The notes below the pieces were generated by a model, which did no database searches, was not told the origin of the DNA, and saw nothing but the letters and a program-made list of their open reading frames with translations. Positions 16,894-25,423 of a DNA stretch of 32,972 nucleotides are shown in pieces. The stretch is from Roseovarius sp. GTDB taxonomy: Bacteria; Pseudomonadota; Alphaproteobacteria; Rhodobacterales; Rhodobacteraceae. Where the stretch lies: contig JAPOTF010000035.1 of the NCBI GenBank assembly GCA_026709325.1, forward strand, positions 1 to 32,972, written 5' to 3'. The first letter of the stretch is position 1, and the number at the start of each line of letters is the position of its first letter. Made by a program: the position numbers and the translations under genes.

Positions 16894-18543
16894 ATGAACA
16901 AGATGGTCGAAAAAAATAGAGGCACATTTGCCTCCACAATTGCAATTGCCGCTGCGGCTGTTGCCATAATTGTGATAGCCTTCTTGGTTGTTCGAGAATT
17001 TTATCCTGAAGAAACTCCAATAATTCAGGTTCCTGATGAGGATGTGCAGGAAACAGCTGAAACCACTGGCAATGTGGTTGAAAGCGAAGATCCCGCTCAA
17101 GTTTCCGATCTGGCGGATGTATCTGATTCAGACTCGACCGATGAAACAGTTTCTGATGATAAAGTTGCCAATATTGAAGCGGTTTCTTCGGATTCGGACG
17201 GCGAGGTTTCTTTGGAGTTGGACGCGCCGGCTGACGCGCCCCCGGATGGGGCCGCTGCGGATGCCGGCTCTGAGGCGGTTTCTTCGGATTCGGACGGCGA
17301 GGTTTCTTTGGAGTTGGACGCGCCGGCTGACGCGCCCCCGGATGGGGCCGCTGCGGATGCCGGCTCTGAGGCGGTTTCTTCGGATTCGGACGGCGAGGTT
17401 TCTTTGGAGTTGGACGCGCCGGCTGACGCGCCCCCGGATGGGGCCGCTGCGGATGTTGACGCAACCATAGTCGCAAATGAAGCCAGAGAGGAAGCCGTTA
17501 AAACCGAAGATGAGAAAAATTCTCAAAATGCGGATAAAGAAACCGCCAATTCAAAAAATCCGCCGCAATTTAGCACCTTTCGCTTGGAATCTGATGGTAT
17601 GATGCTGGTGGCGGGGCGCGGAATACCTGAGTGGACAACTGAAATATTGCTTGATGACGCGGTGCTGGCCAAAGTCATACCTGATTCAAATGGTGAATTT
17701 GTGGAATTTCTTTCAATCACTTCAAGTATGGAACCAAGGGTTTTAAGCCTGCTTTCAACTTCGCCACTTACAAATGAGAAGATAGCTTCCCTTGAAGACA
17801 TCATTATTACCCCAATTCAAGTGGCAATGGCAGATGAGCCATCAGAAGATAACACTCAAATGGAATCAAGTGCCGAAAGTTCTGCCGCGATGCTTGAAGA
17901 ATCAACTGAACCTGAGATTGGCGATGATGCCAAACTGAAAGATCAATCCGAGCAAACTGCCTCGCATGAGGAGGATAAACAGGAAGCCGCCACTCCCAAA
18001 CAAGCTGTGCTGATTTCAGATGAGAGTGGCGTCAGGGTGCTCCAACCAGCGGAGCCGGAAAAATCAGGCCAGCCGGAAACCGCGTCCATTGTTCTTGATC
18101 TGGTATCATATTCCGAAGAGGACGAGGTGTTGCTGAGGGGTCGCGGAAGCGCGGGCGAAAATGTTCAAATATATCTTGATAACGATTTTATTTCTCAGGT
18201 GAGCATATCTGAAGACGGGCGCTGGAATGCCATACTGGCTTCCATTGAACCAGGTAATTACATTCTCAGGCTTGATCTGCTCCATGATAATGGCAATGTG
18301 ACAAGCAGACTGGAAACCCCGTTCACCAGGACTGATTTTGTCGAGGTTGCGAAGCAATTGGAGCCCGAGAAAAAAGTTCAGTTCGTAACTATACAAAAGG
18401 GCAATACTCTCTGGGGAATCTCAAGGAAAAATTATGGACGGGGAATTCTGTATGTTTTGATCTTCGAAGCAAACAGAGAGCACATAAAGGATCCCGACCT
18501 GATTTACCCCGGCCAGGTATTCGTGATTCCGGATAATGATTGA
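16894..18543 (+). CDS. Membrane-anchored LysM protein with acidic repeats
   Basis: A 549-residue protein. One N-terminal membrane helix (about residues 10-31, IAIAAAAVAIIVIAFLVV) anchors it with the bulk in the periplasm. Residues 95-187 are a 32-residue acidic unit repeated three times (EAVSSDSDGEVSLELDAPAD and onward). Two Ig-like modules follow: around residues 225-290 (QFSTFRLESDGMMLVAGRG) and 395-480 (EEDEVLLRGRGSAGENVQIY). A C-terminal LysM domain is at about 496-546 (VTIQKGNTLWGISRKNYG, LIYPGQVFVIP). The LysM should bind peptidoglycan; the acidic linker probably spans the periplasm. Architecture matches uncharacterised alphaproteobacterial LysM proteins. A second ATG at 16903 is an alternative start. 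Confidence 0.85.
   Translation: MNKMVEKNRGTFASTIAIAAAAVAIIVIAFLVVREFYPEETPIIQVPDEDVQETAETTGNVVESEDPAQVSDLADVSDSDSTDETVSDDKVANIEAVSSDSDGEVSLELDAPADAPPDGAAADAGSEAVSSDSDGEVSLELDAPADAPPDGAAADAGSEAVSSDSDGEVSLELDAPADAPPDGAAADVDATIVANEAREEAVKTEDEKNSQNADKETANSKNPPQFSTFRLESDGMMLVAGRGIPEWTTEILLDDAVLAKVIPDSNGEFVEFLSITSSMEPRVLSLLSTSPLTNEKIASLEDIIITPIQVAMADEPSEDNTQMESSAESSAAMLEESTEPEIGDDAKLKDQSEQTASHEEDKQEAATPKQAVLISDESGVRVLQPAEPEKSGQPETASIVLDLVSYSEEDEVLLRGRGSAGENVQIYLDNDFISQVSISEDGRWNAILASIEPGNYILRLDLLHDNGNVTSRLETPFTRTDFVEVAKQLEPEKKVQFVTIQKGNTLWGISRKNYGRGILYVLIFEANREHIKDPDLIYPGQVFVIPDND
17176..17455 (+). repeat. Tandem repeat, 96-base unit, 2.9 copies, in the LysM gene
   Basis: Copies at 17176-17271, 17272-17367 and 17368-17455. 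They are identical apart from one base in the first codon of copy 1 (GAA versus GAG); copy 3 departs from the unit after 17455. The unit length is a multiple of three, so frame is kept. The repeat is much richer in GC than the flanking coding sequence. Near identity points to recent expansion. Confidence 0.95.
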
Positions 18544-18911
18544 GATTATGAATAGACACGCAATGATTTGCAGGTGCGAACAAACTTCACCCGGGCGCCG
18601 ACCATTCTCGCCAACGATTTCGAGAAGTTGACGCTGTCAGGTGTGCAAAGACGATGGGCCACTCCGCGTGGTGTGAAGAGCGCTCCTGTCATGCAAATAT
18701 CGGCATAAAAAGCAAAAGGCGCGTATCCGAGCATATCATTCAAGCTCTCGAAGAATTGGTGCCAAATAACAAGTGGGGCGTGACCTGTAAACAACACCTG
18801 GTTGCCATGGTCTTTGAGTGCCGTCAAGCCATGGCATTATATTGGGACCTGTCGCTTTCGAGTTTGGACTTGTTATCGCAAATTCGCCTCCGACATCTGT
18901 TGAAATGCGGA
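18544..18911. other. Unassigned stretch between the LysM gene and the RND permease
   Basis: 368 bases between convergent genes. Short open frames exist on both strands: a 93-codon minus frame (18546-18827) with a protein-like composition, and a 44-codon plus frame from GTG 18574 to TAA 18708. They overlap, so at most one can be real, and neither matches a family I know. No terminator hairpin with a T-run was seen. A decayed gene is possible. Confidence 0.3.
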
Positions 18912-21900
18912 TTAATTCTCTTCCCGGGGTTTGATGGAGGTTTGGTCGGGATATTCCGCAATCCCGGTGTCCGAAGCCTCATTTATATTCATCATGTCAT
19001 CTCGGATTGGTTCGCCGACAGCAACGGCGTATTCGCTCTTGTTGGGATTGTGCCTTTTCAACAGGCTGCCGTCCCATACTATTTCAAGAGATCGAGCCCT
19101 ATGCACGGATCTTGCCAGCGCCCAATCCCGCCCAACGCTGCTGCCGCGACCAAATGAAAGCCATGCCAGGATACGTGAAATCCATTCCATGTAGGTACCT
19201 GCCCATACGCGAAGGGCAAGCATTGACGGAGTGAAAATCAAGGTAAGAACAGTTGCCAAGGCAAGACCAAATATAACCGCGGTGGAAAGTTGCTTCCACC
19301 ACAAGGCGGTCGGCGTGTCGATGCTGTAACCTCCATTCGCAAAATCAAGGGTAATGCCAAGCATCATTGGGGTCAGACCGGCAATTGTCGTGATTGTGGT
19401 AAGCAGAACAGGGCGAATGCGAGCTTCCGCGGAGCGGGTAATTGCTTCGGATTGCGACAAATACCTGACAAAATCCTGATATGTGTCAATAAGTACGATG
19501 TTGTTGTTTACAACAATTCCGGCGAGCGCGACAATTCCCGTACCCGTCATGATAATTGAAAATGGCTGCTCCATCACAAGCATTCCAACTGCAACGCCTG
19601 TAAGAGACAGCACAACGGACAGCATAACCAGCACGGAGTTGTAAACGCTGTTGAACTGCGCAAGAAGTATTATGAACATCAATCCAAGCGCGCCGAGAAA
19701 CGCCTGCTGGAGAAATGCCGTTGTCTCTCCCTGCTGATTGGCATCGCCCGTCCATTCATACTCGATGTTAGGTGGCAGGACTCCGCTTTCCAGCCACTCG
19801 GTAATTCTCGCCGTGCGCTCATTTGCCGTTAGTGGAACAGTGGTTTCCGTTCCATTCCTGTCGGTATTTGCAACAGTCAATCCTTCAACGATACCGGCTT
19901 TAACATCAAAAAAACGTGTTTGATCGGCCCGGTTAATCTGCGCAAGCTTGCTAACTGGCGTTCTGGTTACGAAATTTGATAGCGGTATGAGACCTTCAGC
20001 CGTTCTCATCTTCAGGGTGTCCAGGGTTGAAAGCACGCGATCTTCTTCAGGAAGCCTTGCGCGAATTTCAACTTCCTCATCCGATGTGGGAAGATGAACG
20101 GTGTCCAGCAATATTCCCCGTGTGACCAGTTGAACCATCCCGCCAACACTTGCCACATCGGCTCCATATCTGCCGGCTTTTTCCACGTCAATGTCAATCT
20201 GCCAGTCTATGCCTTCCACGGGAAGTGTATCTTCGATAAGCGTCAATCCATACGTATCATCAAATTTTTGCCGAACCTGTCGGGTAAAGCTGGTCAGTTC
20301 CTCCCAATTGTCGCCTTTTATGCGCAAGTGAAGCGGTTTTGCTGAAGAGGGGCCGCGTTCAATCATCTGAATTTCAGTCTTTAAACCCGGAAGACGCTCA
20401 AGTGCCTGTGTAAGATCCCTGATGGTCTTCTTGCCCGAGTATTCCGGATCGGTAATCGTTCGTTTAACTTCATGGTTTATGATTGGTATGGTAAACCAGG
20501 TTTCACTTATTAAAGGTCTCTCCTCAAATTTCAGAATTTCAATCTGAATGCTGCCAATGGTGTCAATGGGAGGGCGTCCGCCATCTCCGCGATCACGCAA
20601 CCCGCTTTCTCCAACCGATGTAAAGACATTCAGCACGTTGGGGTGCTCCAAAACTATTTCTTCCGCCTGCTTGACCAGCGCGTCTTTTTGGTCCAGTGAT
20701 GAATTTCCTCTGGCTTTGACATATATGATCGCATCCTCGGGCTCTGTGTCGACAAAGAATTCCACACCATGGTTGTTGTTGGCAAAATAGAGCAAAACGG
20801 ATCCGGTAAACACAAAGACCGCGCAGCATGAAACAAGAGGCGCAATCGGATTGGAGGCGATTATGTTTATCATCCATCCAAAAACGGAACGCCGATAGCC
20901 AGATGAAACCCTCTCTCCGCGACCGGGAAATGCCATGCTGATCATGTAGCGGCGTAAATTGCCCAATTTTTGAAAAACCGCCATCAGCCCGAGTAAAAAC
21001 GCCAAACCGCCGGCAATGCCAAGTGCCGCCATCGCAATTAGGCAAACTATTAGCGTAAAACTAATAACGAGTGTCGGTATGACCGAAAGGAATATGCTGC
21101 CTGCATCAATTGTCTGAAATCCGGTGCTTAATCCTTTCAGCAGAGATGGCATCGCAATTGCCGCAAGTGCAGCGGCTCCGGCCGAAAATATCATTAAAAG
21201 CAAATGCAATATCCAGTGCAAATTGGATATTTGAGTTGTGCGAAGGCCTATCCATCGCTCGCTGCGACCTGTAACTCCGCCCATTACCGGAAGATACACA
21301 AGCGCTACCAGGAGAGCGGCCGAAAGCACGAATATCATTGTCACCGGCAGCATTCTCATGAACTGTCCCGACATGCCGGGCCACAACAGCATCGGAAGAA
21401 AAACGCAGAGCGTTGTGGCGGTTGATGACACCACGGGCCAGAACATCCGCTTTGCAGCGCTGATATAGGCGTGCATTGGCCCTTCGCCGTCCTGAATGCG
21501 CTTGTCTGCATAGTCGACAATGACAATTGCTCCATCGACAAGCATCCCCACAGAAAGAATGAGGCCAAACATTACAATGTTGGAAATTGCAACACCCATG
21601 ATTGACAGAAAGGCAAAGCAAAGCAGAAATGAGGTCGGAATGGCAAAGCCGACAAGTAGGGAGGGTCGTATGCCCAGAGCAAAGAGGGTAACTATCATCA
21701 CCAGCGCTATAGCGGTCACAACCGATGATTCAAGCTGCCCGACCATTGAGGATATAACTCTTGATTGATCGTTTGATGTTGAGATGTCCACAGCCTCCTT
21801 CAATTCAGGCGGCCACAGTTTTTTTGCCTCCTCGACCGTCTTGCTTACCAGATCGGCAGTGTCGATTATGTTATAGCCTTTACGCTTGACAACTTGAATC

Positions 21901-22739
21901 GATGTGCTGTTCTCTCCATTGAAACGCGCGGTTCCTCGGCGGTCTTCAAATGTGAAGTTAATGGTGGCAAGATTTCCCACCGTCACAACACGATCATCAT
22001 TGACCGCTACCGGCAGGGAATAGATGTCGCGCTGGTCCTTTAGTGAAGATGGAATAACTACCGAGAACGTTCCCTGTGCATTGTCAACCTCGCCAGCCGC
22101 AATGAGACGATTGTTGTTTCTGACGGCGTTGATAAGTTCAGGTGCGGTTATGTCGTATGCTTCCAGCTTAAGGGGGTCGATCACCACTTCAATCATTTCT
22201 TCCCGCATGCCGGCAATTCCGGCTTCAAGTACCGGCTCGAGATCTTCAAGCTTGTTCTGCAAATCCTTTGCAAGACGATACATGGTGCGATCGGGAACAT
22301 CGCCAGATAAATTTACGACAATAATGGGAAGTTCCGAGAGATTTAATTCATTAATGGAATATTTTTCAACATCTTCCGGCAGTTTCGATTCAGCCGCATT
22401 CATCGCGTCTCTAACATCCGCCAGGGTTTTCGCCTTGTCCCATCCAAAATCAAATTCAAGCGTTATGCCGGCATAGTTTTCGGCCGCCGTAGAGGACATG
22501 GTGTCCAGCCCGTCAAGATCGGAGAGTTCCGACTCGATCACTTTTACAAGCAGTTTCTCGCTGTCCTGTGCCGATATGCCCGGATAGGGAACCGAGATGA
22601 AAATTGCCGGTATTTCAATATCCGGCGCCCCTTCCTTGGGAAGACTCACATAGGCCAGCGCGCCTGCCATTAGAGAAAGAATGATGAAGGCGAAAACCAT
22701 CCGTACTCGGGATGCTGCCCAGTCAATCACGCCTATCAT
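18912..22739 (-). CDS. RND efflux transporter permease
   Basis: A 1275-residue inner-membrane proton-driven exporter of the AcrB/MexB superfamily. N-terminal helix 1 is followed by LPKEGAPDIEIPAIFISVPY, the usual first periplasmic strand. Transmembrane helix 4 carries GMLVDGAIVIVDYADKR with the relay Asp. Helices 10-12 are seen in the C-terminal third (FIILLAQFNSVYNSVLVM, GIVALAGIVVNNNIVLID). It is about 200 residues longer than AcrB. The extra length is mainly a hydrophobic block between helices 6 and 7 (about residues 500-595) plus a C-terminal tail. The start ATG overlaps the adaptor's stop (ATGA), so the adaptor is translated first. No outer-membrane channel gene is nearby. Substrate unknown. 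Confidence 0.93.
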   Translation of the reverse strand: MIGVIDWAASRVRMVFAFIILSLMAGALAYVSLPKEGAPDIEIPAIFISVPYPGISAQDSEKLLVKVIESELSDLDGLDTMSSTAAENYAGITLEFDFGWDKAKTLADVRDAMNAAESKLPEDVEKYSINELNLSELPIIVVNLSGDVPDRTMYRLAKDLQNKLEDLEPVLEAGIAGMREEMIEVVIDPLKLEAYDITAPELINAVRNNNRLIAAGEVDNAQGTFSVVIPSSLKDQRDIYSLPVAVNDDRVVTVGNLATINFTFEDRRGTARFNGENSTSIQVVKRKGYNIIDTADLVSKTVEEAKKLWPPELKEAVDISTSNDQSRVISSMVGQLESSVVTAIALVMIVTLFALGIRPSLLVGFAIPTSFLLCFAFLSIMGVAISNIVMFGLILSVGMLVDGAIVIVDYADKRIQDGEGPMHAYISAAKRMFWPVVSSTATTLCVFLPMLLWPGMSGQFMRMLPVTMIFVLSAALLVALVYLPVMGGVTGRSERWIGLRTTQISNLHWILHLLLMIFSAGAAALAAIAMPSLLKGLSTGFQTIDAGSIFLSVIPTLVISFTLIVCLIAMAALGIAGGLAFLLGLMAVFQKLGNLRRYMISMAFPGRGERVSSGYRRSVFGWMINIIASNPIAPLVSCCAVFVFTGSVLLYFANNNHGVEFFVDTEPEDAIIYVKARGNSSLDQKDALVKQAEEIVLEHPNVLNVFTSVGESGLRDRGDGGRPPIDTIGSIQIEILKFEERPLISETWFTIPIINHEVKRTITDPEYSGKKTIRDLTQALERLPGLKTEIQMIERGPSSAKPLHLRIKGDNWEELTSFTRQVRQKFDDTYGLTLIEDTLPVEGIDWQIDIDVEKAGRYGADVASVGGMVQLVTRGILLDTVHLPTSDEEVEIRARLPEEDRVLSTLDTLKMRTAEGLIPLSNFVTRTPVSKLAQINRADQTRFFDVKAGIVEGLTVANTDRNGTETTVPLTANERTARITEWLESGVLPPNIEYEWTGDANQQGETTAFLQQAFLGALGLMFIILLAQFNSVYNSVLVMLSVVLSLTGVAVGMLVMEQPFSIIMTGTGIVALAGIVVNNNIVLIDTYQDFVRYLSQSEAITRSAEARIRPVLLTTITTIAGLTPMMLGITLDFANGGYSIDTPTALWWKQLSTAVIFGLALATVLTLIFTPSMLALRVWAGTYMEWISRILAWLSFGRGSSVGRDWALARSVHRARSLEIVWDGSLLKRHNPNKSEYAVAVGEPIRDDMMNINEASDTGIAEYPDQTSIKPREEN

Positions 22740-24073
22740 TGCGTCACATCCTGATAGCTGGCGGCCACGCGAACACCATCAGTAACAAATTCCTGACCTA
22801 TTACGATAATGTCGACATGTTTTGGAAGTCCTGCCAGCCAAATGCCATCCACACTGTCGCGTAAAACCGTGACAGCCACAAATTCAGCCAATCCGTCTTC
22901 GGTGACAATTCGCACGCCAATCTTTCCACTGTCGGAAAGCGTCAATGCCGATTGGGGCAGAAGGTGAGCCAATGCTCCCTCGGAGGAGATGGCAATTTCC
23001 GCAGTCTGTCCATCCCTGATTGCAAGATCGGAATTGGGCACTTCAATTTCAACCCGGAATGTGCGCGTTTTGCTGTCTGCGGAGCGCGATAGGAAAATCA
23101 CCTTTCCCATCACCTCCTTTCCTGAAGCAAGCCTTGCTCCCGCCATTGCGCCGATTTTAACCTTTTCGACCGCGGTTTCAGGGATAAATCCAACAAGGAT
23201 TATGGGATCAAGTCGAATTATGGTGGCGCACAAGCCACCGGGTTGCAGAAGACTGCCCATTTCCGCGGTGTCGGACTCCAGCAATCCCTCGAACGGGGCT
23301 TTAATTTTTAGGCGCTCGATTTCCTTTTCCGCGACGGCTTTGGCGGCGAGAGCGCTCTTCACGCCCACTTTGGCAGACTCTATTCCGGCGGCCACGCTTT
23401 CCATTCCGGACAGTGCGGCTTTAAGTCCCGCTTCAGCGCTTACTATCTGCGCCCGAACGCCTTCCATCTGCGCCGTTGTTTGAGCAACTCTGGCCTCACT
23501 TGCATATCCATCCTCATATAGGCGAATGGCTGCATTCAAATTTATTTCAGCCTCCGCAAGCTTTGCTTTGGCTTCCACCACGCGAGCTTGTGCCTCGGCA
23601 ACACGCGCTTCAGCTTCAGGCACTTGCGCCTCTGCTTCGGGAATTCGCAGTCGAGCGCTGACAAGTCTCGCTTCAGCCTCCTTCAATGTGGCATTGCGTG
23701 TTCCGGGATCCAGTTCACACAGTATTTGGCCCGTGTTGATAAATGTTCCCTTTTTTAGGGGATCGGAAACAACCTGGCCGGATGTTTCCGCTCGCAGTTC
23801 AACCTGCCGGTCGGCCTCGGTCTGACCACGGACAATGACGGCATTGTTTAGAGTTTTTGCCGATGATCGCATTGCCACAACACCTATGGCGCCATCAGGC
23901 GCCTCCGTCGCTTCACCGGTTGGTTCAGGCAGTGCCGGTTTTTCTTCAAAGGCGGCAGTTGCCGCATTTCCTTCATTTACTCTTCCCAGATTTATCAATT
24001 TATCGCGTTCAAATATAAAAAAATACATTGCCGCGCATATAAATAACGCTGAGATTATCGGAAACAGGCGCAT
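22736..24073 (-). CDS. RND efflux periplasmic adaptor (membrane fusion protein)
   Basis: A 445-residue protein with an N-terminal membrane anchor (MRLFPIISALFICAAMYFFI). A biotinyl-lipoyl-like half motif is present in ETSGQVVSDPLKKGTFINTG and KIKAPFEGLLESDTAEMGS. Between them lies a long coiled-coil hairpin rich in Ala and Glu, with imperfect seven-residue repeats such as EAEARVAEAQARVVEAKAKL. Beta-barrel and membrane-proximal domains follow. Start ATG 24073 is preceded by GGAG eight bases upstream on the minus strand; an extension to 24136 is not conserved in character. It pairs with the following permease. Confidence 0.9.
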   Translation of the reverse strand: MRLFPIISALFICAAMYFFIFERDKLINLGRVNEGNAATAAFEEKPALPEPTGEATEAPDGAIGVVAMRSSAKTLNNAVIVRGQTEADRQVELRAETSGQVVSDPLKKGTFINTGQILCELDPGTRNATLKEAEARLVSARLRIPEAEAQVPEAEARVAEAQARVVEAKAKLAEAEINLNAAIRLYEDGYASEARVAQTTAQMEGVRAQIVSAEAGLKAALSGMESVAAGIESAKVGVKSALAAKAVAEKEIERLKIKAPFEGLLESDTAEMGSLLQPGGLCATIIRLDPIILVGFIPETAVEKVKIGAMAGARLASGKEVMGKVIFLSRSADSKTRTFRVEIEVPNSDLAIRDGQTAEIAISSEGALAHLLPQSALTLSDSGKIGVRIVTEDGLAEFVAVTVLRDSVDGIWLAGLPKHVDIIVIGQEFVTDGVRVAASYQDVTQ

Positions 24074-24596
24074 TAAAATATCTCCATAAGGCGAAAATTG
24101 CCCGTTCCGGTCCCAATGCATTGAACCACGAAGCAATTGTCACTCCTTGGCGATACGATATATTTTCATGGAGATGTATTTCAAGCCTCAATGTAATTGA
24201 TTCAGTCATTCCCGCCAACTCCTGTTTTTCGCAAACTATCCCTCACTCCATAAAAAAACTGATATTCAATGATTTCTTTGCCGCGAAAGTCCAAAAATCC
24301 CCTGCAAAACCAGGTAAAAGTCTACGAAAAACTTTTTCAAAAACCCTTTTAAGCCATTGAACAGTTTAATGAAAAAAATTATCTGGAATTGCTGTAATTG
24401 ATTTGAACATTTGCATTTCGGCAAAAAAATTAAAGCCGCTGCTTGCGAAATTAACGGATGCTCGGCAAATCATCCATTCAACAATTCCGCAAGGCCGGAT
24501 TTGGCTGATGTGAAATATGTGTCAGGCGGCATTCCAAAATGTGCCTGATGGATATCCAGATATTTGGGTGCTGGCCTGTTGATTTGCAGAATCGGG

Positions 24597-24686
24597 ATCC
24601 ATTGCAGTTGCCAATTTAAGGGAAACGCCAATGCCTAAGTTTCGCAAATCGGATAAATCGGATAATATGCCAACCGTGCAATGGAT
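24597..24686. repeat. Long inverted repeat upstream of the TPR-bamB operon
   Basis: ATCCATTGCAGTTG (24597-24610) pairs with CAAC..TGCAATGGAT (24671-24686), giving a 14-base-pair stem interrupted only by a two-base bulge on the right arm. The 60-base loop contains a smaller AAAC/GTTT pairing. It may be a structured RNA, an attenuator or a palindromic repeat. No family is recognised. Confidence 0.45.
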
Positions 24687-24750
24687 TTTGTTCGGTTTTA
24701 CTTGGCATCCCGCAATCTTGGGGTTATTTGAAACGGATATCGGATAAATC
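24648..24750. repeat. Direct repeats ATCGGATAAATC upstream of the TPR gene
   Basis: The 12-base word ATCGGATAAATC occurs at 24648-24659 and again at 24739-24750, just before the ribosome-binding site of the TPR-like gene; a partial third copy (ATCGGATAA) overlaps the first. The spacing and location would suit a regulator binding site, but chance in an AT-rich region is possible. Confidence 0.35.
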
Positions 24751-24765
24751 AAAGGGGCATTGGTT

Positions 24766-25422
24766 GTGAGCAATTCCGACAATTTTATAAAGGAAGTCAC
24801 GGAAGAGGTCCGGAAAGACCGCAACTATAGATTGTTTCGACGTTATGGACCTGTTGCCGCAGCGCTAATCATACTTATGGTGGGTGGCGCGGCCTGGAAT
24901 GAGTGGAGAATGGCGAAAAACAGGCAGATGGCGGAAGCGCTGGGCGATGCCATTTTCGCCGCGTTAAATCATGCTTCAACCAATGAGCGCGTAAACGCCC
25001 TTGATGGTATAAATGTCCCCGAGGGAGCGGGACACGCCATAATAGAGCTGCTGGCGGCAGGCGAGGAGGCGGACGAATTTCCTGAAGAGGCCGTGGCAAG
25101 ACTTCTTGCACTTGCATCCAACCCGAAAATACCGGAATCCTATCAGCGGCTGGCATTGCTTAAGGCGGTGGGAATGTCCGACGGCGGACTCGATGTTGAA
25201 TCGCGGCGGATGCACATGGAATCGCTCCTTCCCGCTGGCGGTGGGATCAGGCTTCTTGCAGAGGAGCAGCTTGCCTTAATCGATATGGAAACGGGTTCTT
25301 ACCAGAAGGCGCTTGAGAGATTCGAGCAAATCATTATGGACGCCGAAGCCACTCAAGCAATGAGGCAGCGAGCGCTTCAGATGATTTCAGCTTTGGGCGG
25401 CACGGCCAAGGAGGCCGGTTAA
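24766..25422 (+). CDS. TPR-like membrane protein upstream of BamB (YfgM-like)
   Basis: A 218-residue protein with a short cytosolic N-terminus, one membrane helix (YGPVAAALIILMVGGAAWNEW) and a helical periplasmic domain made of TPR-like pairs. This is the architecture of YfgM/TPR_21 proteins, which interact with the Sec translocon and periplasmic chaperones. Position directly before bamB and der is also what is seen for yfgM in many proteobacteria. Start GTG 24766 has AGGGG eight to nine bases upstream; a TTG six bases earlier is possible. The stop is one base from the bamB start. Confidence 0.8.
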   Translation: MSNSDNFIKEVTEEVRKDRNYRLFRRYGPVAAALIILMVGGAAWNEWRMAKNRQMAEALGDAIFAALNHASTNERVNALDGINVPEGAGHAIIELLAAGEEADEFPEEAVARLLALASNPKIPESYQRLALLKAVGMSDGGLDVESRRMHMESLLPAGGGIRLLAEEQLALIDMETGSYQKALERFEQIIMDAEATQAMRQRALQMISALGGTAKEAG

Positions 25423-25423
25423 C

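Larger units (their letters stand above)
24074..24765. other. Non-coding region between the RND operon and the TPR-bamB-der group
   Basis: 692 bases, AT-rich. A weak minus-strand promoter-like pair for the RND operon is TTGAAA (24184..24179) and TATATC (24162..24157) with a 16-base gap. A short minus-strand frame at 24009-24218 overlaps the adaptor start and looks protein-like but cannot be supported. The hairpin at 24597-24686 and the 12-base direct repeats are listed separately. Confidence 0.4.

Noticed and set aside
17036-17526. Open frames on both strands across the LysM gene repeat
   Set aside because: They arise because a 96-base unit, divisible by three and free of stops in several frames, is repeated. 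The plus-strand frame starting at 16894 has the signal anchor, Ig-like modules and LysM domain.
24009-24218. 69-codon minus-strand frame overlapping the adaptor start
   Set aside because: Composition is protein-like, but it overlaps the start of the membrane fusion protein and matches no known family; not strong enough to list as a gene.
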